Of a stretch of DNA of 64,000 bases, positions 46,301 to 55,300 are shown in pieces. A program made the position numbers and the translations under genes. The notes beneath the pieces are model-generated. The model was not told the origin of the DNA and searched no databases. It was given only the letters and a program-made list of their open reading frames with translations. This DNA is from Durusdinium trenchii (lineage: Eukaryota > Sar > Dinophyceae > Suessiales > Symbiodiniaceae). Within the stretch, counting starts at the first letter, position 1. Every line of letters starts with the position of its first letter. The stretch is taken from contig CAXAMN010006668.1 of NCBI GenBank assembly GCA_963970005.1, forward strand, positions 932,117 to 996,116. The letters are read 5' to 3'.

Positions 46301-49300
46301 TCTCTGGCTTTAGAGTCCTCCTAAAGTCTAACGTCTCACACCAAGCAGTTCACACCAAGCCCTGTACGGCGAAGGCGCGCTCCCAGTTGTTCATGGGAAA
46401 GAAGTCGCCTCAGACCGACCCGTGCAGATAGGCGACCCCTGCGTGCGTTGTTTCCGCGTGCACAAAACAGGCATCGTTTGGGCCATGAGAAACACATTAA
46501 CAACTCGCGTTTCCTTCCCCAAGATTCGAACCGAAACCTCTGGATGGATGGTGGAAGGAAGATTAAGAATTGCAATTTGATCCCGCCCCTCACTGCCCTT
46601 CCACTTGTGGGGTGCTCTAAGACTTCTGAGTGAGAAACTAGGAAAGTAACGTTCCAAGAAGGGCAACGTTTTTTCGCTCTGGATGAACAAAACCTTGTTC
46701 AGCATGAGGTGAAGGCATCGAAGGAAGTCCAAACATGTCAAACCAGGGGATCCTGTTTACAAAGCTACGAACTATACCCAGAAAATGCATGCATGGAGTG
46801 ACCCAAGAAACCATCCCAATGTAGGTATTACCCCAACGTAGGTAAGACTATGCAAGACTGAGATAAATGTCCAAACCTCCTCCAATTCAATGAAATGAGA
46901 AAACACAGAAGGCAATGGGTGAAACCCAAGGCTAGTGGTGAACCGTCCACGTAGCTTGGCAGGGATTGATTTAAAGAGGAGATAGACCAACGTGGTCCGG
47001 TTGATGGGTTGAGCCGAACCAAAAATCATCCGGCTAGCCCAAAAACGATCGACTTGTGTGATTGCTCAGGCATTCTTGGAACCAAGATTCTGGAACCGGC
47101 TGTGTTATCTTGCTTGTGGTCATATCTTTGGGTGCTCAAGCTTCCCATGCTCACCAGGCCACACAACCTCCAAGGGGCCCTACAATTTACAACAGACAGA
47201 CAAAGCCGTTGTGACCGTCGTGCAAAATCCCAACCAAAACTGATGTCGGCCCCGTTCTTGGCCGCAACAAGGTGATTTGTGAGTGCATTCTGCGTGGACA
47301 GGCCTTTGGGCGATGAAGTGTCCTCCCGCGGACCATTGAAGTTTCCCCCAACCACTTGCAAAGACTCCCACGTGAATGGTGGAAGTTGCGCGTGCCGCAC
47401 CAACAGCTCCTGCATCCTTTGTTCTTCCCGTCTGGATGCTCTTGGGACACCTTCGGTGCCACTCACCATCAAAGACAGTGAGATTGTAGGTGCACGCACT
47501 GAGCAAAGCCGGGGACTCACTGCAGTTAACTCGAACATTTGAAAAACTCCATACCAACTCAGACTTAATTGGACTGCACAATGATGCACAGGTCCCAGCA
47601 TGGTCGGGCATGGTCCAAAAAGGGACCCTTTCAGCAGCTCGTGCATCCTGGTGGTTGATGCAAGCAACAGCCGACCGCCTGGAAATCAGAGGTTGGCATG
47701 AGTTGGTGAGGGTGCTTACAGTATGAGACAGGTTTGGGTAGCTTCAGCCTCCAGCAACACACGTTCAACTTCGAAGTGGCCATTCTCAGCTGCAAGATAC
47801 AAAGCTGCATCTATATCAGCTCCAGCTTACAACAACAGCTGTACAACTTCCAAGTGACCGTTCTGTGCGGCAGCGAACAAAGCTGTTGCCCCATCACATT
47901 CTCTTACTGCATCTTTGTCAGCTCCAGCTTCCAACAACAGCTGTACTACTTCCAAGTGACCGTTCTCAGCTCCAACAAACAAAGCACTTGCCCCATCGTC
48001 TCCTCTTATGGGATCTATGTCAGCTCCAGCTTCCAACAACAGCTGCACAACTTCCAAGTGGCCGTTCTCTGCGGCAGCGATCAAAGCTGTTTCCGCATTT
48101 GTTGCTAAGGCTAAGTCTATGTCAGCTCCAGCTGCCAGCAAAAACCGCACAACTTCCGGGTTGCCATTCTTAGCTGCATTAAACAAAGACGGTGTCCCTT
48201 CAGCTGCAACATATTAATATGGCTGCTCAACTTCTAGTATCTGCTCAACCTCTAGTATTGTCACCGCGACGTCCATTGGGCCATGCGTAGTAGCTGCAGC
48301 CAACAACACTGCATCTTTGTCAGCTCCAGCCTCTAGCAACAAGCGCACATCTTTGTAGTGGCCATTTTTAGCGGCAACATACAAAGGCGTTTCTCCGTCG
48401 TCTCCTGCTGCATCTTTGTCAGCTCCAGCTCCCAGCAACAGCTGTAGCACTCTATAGGTCAAGTCCCCATTTCGAGCTGCACAAAGCAAAGCCATTGAAG
48501 CCCTGTCAGCTCTAGCAGTAGCAGGCTCCAGCAACACGCGCACAACTGCTGCATCTTTGTCAGCTCCAGCTTCCAACAACAGCTGGACAATTTNNNNNNN
48601 NNNTGTCAGCTCCAGCTTCCAACAACAGCTGGACAATTTCCAAGTGGCCGTTCTGTGCGGCAGCGAACAAAGCTGTTCTCCAGGCAAAGTGGCCAGTTTT
48701 TAATTGCCCACTCGGATTTGGATCCAGTGGTCTTTGAAGCAGATGTTCGACTTCGTCTACACGGTTCTGACAACATGCACGGAGTAGTTCATCAGTCTCA
48801 TCAGGAGGACAAAAGTTCAGTATAACCAGTTGTACACTTGGCAGCGGCTGTAAAGACATGTCATCCTGCAGCTCGCCGATTTCTTCACTGAAGAGTCTTT
48901 GTCGAAACCTTGAAAATCCAATTTGATCTGCAAGAATCCGCTTTAGATCCTTGACTGACTCTCCAGCATCCACCATTGAACGGATCGCATCCTCGTGAAG
49001 CTCGGCAAGAGTTGCACCAGAAACAGCAATAACTTTCATGTTTGAGGCTCAGAAACGCAGGGTACATATTGAAGATGAACAGGCTACACAGGTCCCAGAG
49101 ACAGGTAATGCCACAGCAAGTCTACAACTGAAAGGGGCCAAAGGGGTGCCCAAGTGAAATGCTCTTACCTTACTGAACGACGGGGTACCACTACTCTTTT
49201 TCGGAAACCCAATCCTCTTGAAGGAAGGAGGAGAAACTAACTCTCCGATTTTGAGCCTTGGCCGCCTTGGCCACCTTGGAGTTGGACACGTGGATGATGT

Positions 49301-52300
49301 TGGATGTTGGATCCTCTCAGATCCGGATTTTCAGCCTTCTTAGCCAATCTCCGGCCGACCCGTCGCCCGCCCACCAGTTGGTTCCACCGGCCGTCGTCCA
49401 AAGCCTGACATCAAAAAGGAGGCTCCTAAAGACCGCTATGTGTGGGCCGAAGAAGGTCCAAGTGCTGCCCTAAACGAAGCGCCTGTGAAGATTGTGAAGG
49501 AAAACATGAACAGTATGACTCAGTATGACTGCAGTGTTGGAGTATTGGGTTGGTGTCAGTGTGGGACTCTTCCCTTATAGCAGTTGGACCCCCCAGAAAA
49601 AACAAGGGGTAAATGCCAGTAAACTTCGACATCTCAAAAGCGCAGCCCTTCAGACTGAACATCTGACGGACACTGAGTACGCGGCCATATCCCACAGTCG
49701 TCATGGTGGTGAAGACCTGTTCATAGCAGAGCAATGAGAAAAGATGTCAAGGACCCCAATGTGTTCGCCCTACACTGATTGTCTTGATTGGTTGGTGGAG
49801 CTTGACATAGGGGATGTTCAAATCCTACGACGTCCCACTCTCGTTTTGCAAACTCCAGCTCCAAGCATCTGCCACTGTTCAGGCCACCACCAGTCAGAAA
49901 AGCGGGGACAACACTAAACACCCCCAAGCTGGGCCAAGCTGGGTTTTGTCCTGTTGGTCTTTTCTCCATTGGTCACTGGGTTAGTTCTCACCTCGACTAG
50001 ATCTGAATCTCACCGTTCAGTCGGTCACACCTCATGGACTCAAGAACACCCCTGGTCAAATCCTTCGGCGATCCAATCTGTGCGTTCGCCTTTTGCGAAC
50101 GGACACAAGTGGGGCGAACGGACAGACCTTAAGGTATATGGAGGTGACTTCGGGATCGATGTTCTGGACATTCGGCTTATGGATGATTCCAGTGGCTTCG
50201 GCTTTCGGCTTTAGTCCACAATCCTTGAAAGCTGCCAAGACACCCAATATATCGCGGCCACATACTTCTTGAAGTCGTCAGTCACATCATACCATCCCCT
50301 GGCAGTTTTGGGTTGAGGAGTGCATTGCACAGTGAATTGAAGTAAACAAAATCTTCGCATCACGCAAGCACTTGAAGTGGAACAAGACTACAGTACGCTT
50401 AGTACAGCTGTTATAAAATTCTGTGACCTGTGATGCCAAGCTGGATACTCCCACCCCAGCATTGTCTCCGCCAAAACAAGCAGACCTGGTGTAGAGACTC
50501 TCTAGTGACTCTAGTATAATTTCTCTATTTGTATATACAAATATATATATATATAGAGAGAGCGCTTGTCCTTCACTTGACTTCCGAAAAGGACACGGAC
50601 CCATATCACCCATCTCGCCCTCTCTCAAACCAGGTTGTCACCATCTGTCACCCACCGTCACGCGCGTAGGTCTACGACCTGGTCACCTTCAGTCACCCTG
50701 CAGTCAGCCGCCACGCCACGCGGGGGCGACTGCACCGGCGCACCCGGGGGGCCGCGAGCCAGGTCTCCGAGGACGTCTCGCCGTAGCAGAACAGGAGGCC
50801 GGAGGCGCAGGCCTTGCGGTGTCGGGGTCTCGGAGGGACGGCAGGTCCGGTGGTGGGGCGTCCTTCAGGTGCGTTCGTAGACGAGAAGGTGCCTTTTTTT
50901 GGATCGAGTCTTTCCCCTCTCGTTTTTGTGAGGGTTCACCCAGAAACCCTGCCGTGTTCTTTTGGCCTTTTCGGGAAGCCCTTGTCCAGCGAGTCTTCAC
51001 TGAGTCTCCGTGCATCATCCATACTGGGCAAGGTGGTGAGCCAATGCCAGGCACAGGCCACCACATGTGCCAGAAAGCAAACGTTCATGAACCTCGCTGC
51101 CGGCCCACGAGCGACGGCTTCCCTCCTTTGCCGGAAGTCCGGTCGTCGTCAGGTCTGCATTTTTCCAAGGGGAGCCAAGGCTGTGCGCTTGCAGGATTCG
51201 GAGAGCACAAAAGCTTCCTCTATAAAGCTGGCCCGCAGGGGGAATGGGAGTCTACAACCTCTTGTTTCGCTCAGGAAGGATCGATTGCTTGAGTGCACCC
51301 CGGAAACCATGTCCTGAAGAAGACAAACCCCAAATCACCAAGAGCAAGAAGATCAAGAAGCACCTACACAACACGTCAAGTACAAGTAGATGGCACAGCT
51401 TTCTGGCCGAACGAGTCATTCACCGATTTGATATGTCAAATGTTCGTCCATAGGAGTGCAGGAACTCGGGGATCCGTCGAAAGCGCCGGTGGTTTGAAAG
51501 CAAGAAACAAGCGGACTTGGCCGTACAGATTGATTGTTTAGAGACATTTAGTAAATACAGTATAATGTAATGCGTATAAACATGTATAAACTGTTACTAT
51601 AGACTGTAAGAAGAAAACAAAACAACTCATCCACCAAGCCGAGGTTTCATGGATTCGAGGAAACTTTCTCCTCCGAGTCATTTGCATCCCCAACTCATCT
51701 GGAAGCCCTCCCGTCTTCCCCATGCCACACGCTGCCTGGCAGGAACTCTCCATCCGACGACACAGTTCTGTAGGGGCCCGGGCAAGACCATGAGCCGCAG
51801 GATGAGTGGAGACACCTCCACGGAGGACCTCGACAAGTCGAGTATTTCACACTCGGGTTTTCGCTTGCCTCGTCAGAAAAGAACGGGATATGCTGCTCAA
51901 CTAGTGACCACTAGTGCTCCTTCATCATGTCCGCCGCAGCTCATGTCTTTGTTCTTCAAGATAGTCCCATGCCCCACCAGTTGTAGAACCATGTGCCTCC
52001 CTGGGGAGTTGGCACCGCATCCTCAAATGGAGCATTGGTTTCAGCCACAGCCTGAAAGCCTTCACCTTCACAACAAGCGCAAGCAGCGCTTGTAATTATT
52101 CTTAAAGCGCTCCCCAAAACGCAAGAAAAGCCACACGTAAGAACGATTTCGTGGTTTTTGGCAAGACTATGAATGGTCCTTGGTGATGTTTGATTATGTT
52201 GCTACTAGTAGCGATGCCCTTTGTTACTAGTAGCTTCTTGTTCCTAGTAGTAGGGCCAGGAGCTACTAGTAGCGTCCTTGCTGCAAATAGCGAGCCCTTT

Positions 52301-55300
52301 TTACTAGTTGCTTCATTGATTTGTTTCATGGTGCTCAGATTCGCACATCTGCCGATCAGTGTTCTTTATCAGATCCAATGAACGCCCACATGTCAACGCC
52401 GGAACCAACGACGTGGCCGGTCGTTTCCAGGTTCACCCTCCAATACTCACAAGCAACCGATACCACCAAGAAACCTCAAGAAACATCGATCGAAACGAGA
52501 AACGATGCTGGCCATGTGACGAACGCTCAGTCTGTAAGGATGTAATTGAAGAGTCTATAAGACTTTATATAAGAACAAGTTAGGAAGCCCAGGGCAAGTT
52601 GAGGGAAGATACCAAATTGATCCAAATTGAGTCCGTTTGCTTTGGTATCTCCCATAGTTACGCCGGGCCCCCCACTCAGCTGACTCAACGAGTTTGAAGA
52701 GCTTCAGCATCCTGGCCAACCTCATCGACCGACCGACTCGGTGCAGTCCAAGACCGGAGGGACCGACTCTCAGAGTCTCCAGCTCGGCACAGATGGACAC
52801 ATCGGACAGTTGTCAGAAGTGCCACCGGCGCCTCGCAAAACAGTGCCGATCAAAATAGAAACATGCACCCAACAAGGACATCCATCTGTCCACCGCGAAC
52901 GGCACCCCTCGGGGTGCTGTGAAAAAAGCGTTTCCCGCATGGCAGGTGATCCAGCCCTTCGGGGATGACGTCATCGCTGGTCATCGGCGAGGATTTCTTC
53001 GGTGGAGGAAGTCCGACCAGCCCGTCAGCAGCAGAGTCTTCCACTCAAGCCATGCTTTCCAAAAGATCGTATTTATGTGTATAACTTTGTATATATATAT
53101 ATAGTTCTCACTGCTTGGTGAAAGATGGTCCTAAAACAATCCCCATCTGCTTCCAGGTCCAGCCTTCCACTTTTAGGTCACTTCACCACACAACCTGCAC
53201 TGTCTTCTTAGTTTGACCTGCCCCTTCCAGTCCCATCCCTCTCAGCCAGCTGGCTTCATCAAGCGGAAGAGCCGCGCGAAGCGCGTGAGCCTGTCCCAGA
53301 TGCGCTGGACGTGGGATGAGTCATGGCCGTGGGCCGTGGGTCATGGCACCGGGAGGCCGATCCGTGGACCACGGAGCATCGACGCCGAATCGACCGACGT
53401 TTTCGATGAGGTCCACCTCCGGATGAGTTCGGGGCTCCAGGTGGCATGACCGTCCCCGAGTGGTGCACGAACGACATGAGGAGAAGACACCCCCAAGGCC
53501 ACACGACCTGGAGGAGAAGGCTGCTTCCGGCCCTGGTGACGCAAAAAGAAACGTCACCAGGCCATCTGTTTGGGTGAAGTCTTGCAAACCACCCTTTACG
53601 CCCGCTCAGTCATAGAGCTCGCCAGCAGGCCAGGACTGTGAGTGTACATGGACTCGAATTGGCCTGGCTATCACAAAAACAAAACGTGACGTGTCAGAAT
53701 GGTATAGACTGACAATGGTACAAGACTGGTCACCACACACGCAGCAGAGAACGTGCGCTCACCTTTCCCTCTACAACAATATGATGGAGAAAGGAATCCA
53801 AAGCACTTGAGAGGGGAATACTGTTCATAGCTGCCCCCGCTTGAATCTTTAATTGGGGGATCTATCATGTGTTCATGGGGGATCTATCCTGTGGATGTTT
53901 GTCACAATTCCCCTCATTCACCACACACGGTTCCAAGAAATGTTTGGGTTGATCGGCCTGGATCAGCTCAAAAATGCATCGTTGCCATTCCAATCACCAA
54001 GGTTCTGTTTGAACACCAGGTGGGCCAAAAACACCGCCCACCTTCCAATTACCACGATTCTAATCGGTCGCAAGAAGCATCACCAGGTGCCCCCAACTTC
54101 AGCGTCCGCAGCACGCTGCTGTTGGACGCCTCCGTGGCAACCGCCTGGGCGGAGACACCAGCAGGTGTGGACGTCCCTGAACGACCTGTTCTTGTACTAA
54201 AATCCTTAGCAAAACCAATGGTTCTTTGGTAAACCTCTGTCCCACAACAGTTTGGAAGGACAGCGCGGACAGAGGCTGGAATAAAGACCCGTTATATAAA
54301 GAAAAAATGGTTCTTGGAAGATCCAATTTCGCCCGCCGATGCGCCAGTTTGGGGTCCTCCACTGTGCCAGGTGTCTGTGTTCAATTGGCCACTCCCCATG
54401 CCTACCGAGTCAGGTTCTGCTGCTCTCAGAACGGCAGATGTTCAATCACAAGACCTCACTCTCTACTAAAGCTGAATTGGCCACGGCAATATGCTCTAAT
54501 TACACACATGTTCCAACCCGAAACCACCTGTATGCCAGGTGGCTATGGCAAGCCAATGACCAGTACAAGCACTGCTCAACTTGACCCCACTCATAGTGCT
54601 CATGCTGCAAAAGCACAAGAGTCATCCAGCATCAACACATAAACAGTGGAGCCTTTGGTGCAGGGGCCCTGTGCGACGAGTTCGCCTACCCCACCGTCTC
54701 CCTCCTCCCACAGTCCTTGCTCCGTTCCATGTTGGATGTGGTGGATGGATGGGACCGGGCAGGCGGGTGGGTGGGTGTAGCCTTGGCCCTCTTCGGCCCG
54801 CCTCCACCACCCGATCAATGGGCGCCGTGGAGAGGAAGTCCACCAGGAAGTAGGTCTTCAAATAGTGCCTGGCTTCAGGTGTTTCATGGCACCTGCGCCC
54901 CCCATCCCGATAAATCATGAAAAAAAGACAAAACAGAAACCTCTACGAACAACGACGATTAGCAGGTAATGTCGGGCAGATCTCACACTTTAGACCAAAA
55001 TCAATGCTTGGTTTTGGGAGGGTCACCGAACTACCAGTACATCAGCATGCTGAGACATTGGAGTAAAAATTGACTTTTAAAAATCTGCAAAATATGTTCA
55101 GCTTCCCATGGTTTTGGGGCGTTGGGTTTGGACCTATTCTTAAAATTATCGAGTTGCAATAGGATGGGGCGTCCAAACCCCAAAAGGCCGGCACCTTCAG
55201 ATCTTTGGTCGTCTTGAACTGAGCCCCAAAATCAGTGATGCATAAACCATGATAAGACCCCTTATTTATATTAAAAAAAAAAAAAAAACAATAATGAATA

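Noticed and set aside
47734..48108. Plus-strand open frame of 124 codons
   Set aside because: Antisense shadow of the ankyrin repeats.
47716..49039. Ankyrin repeats as the cytoplasmic tail of the channel (plant AKT-like)
   Set aside because: The ankyrin frame has its own Met and ubiquitin-like domain, and the S6, C-linker and CNBD exons lie further downstream, so it is nested in an intron.
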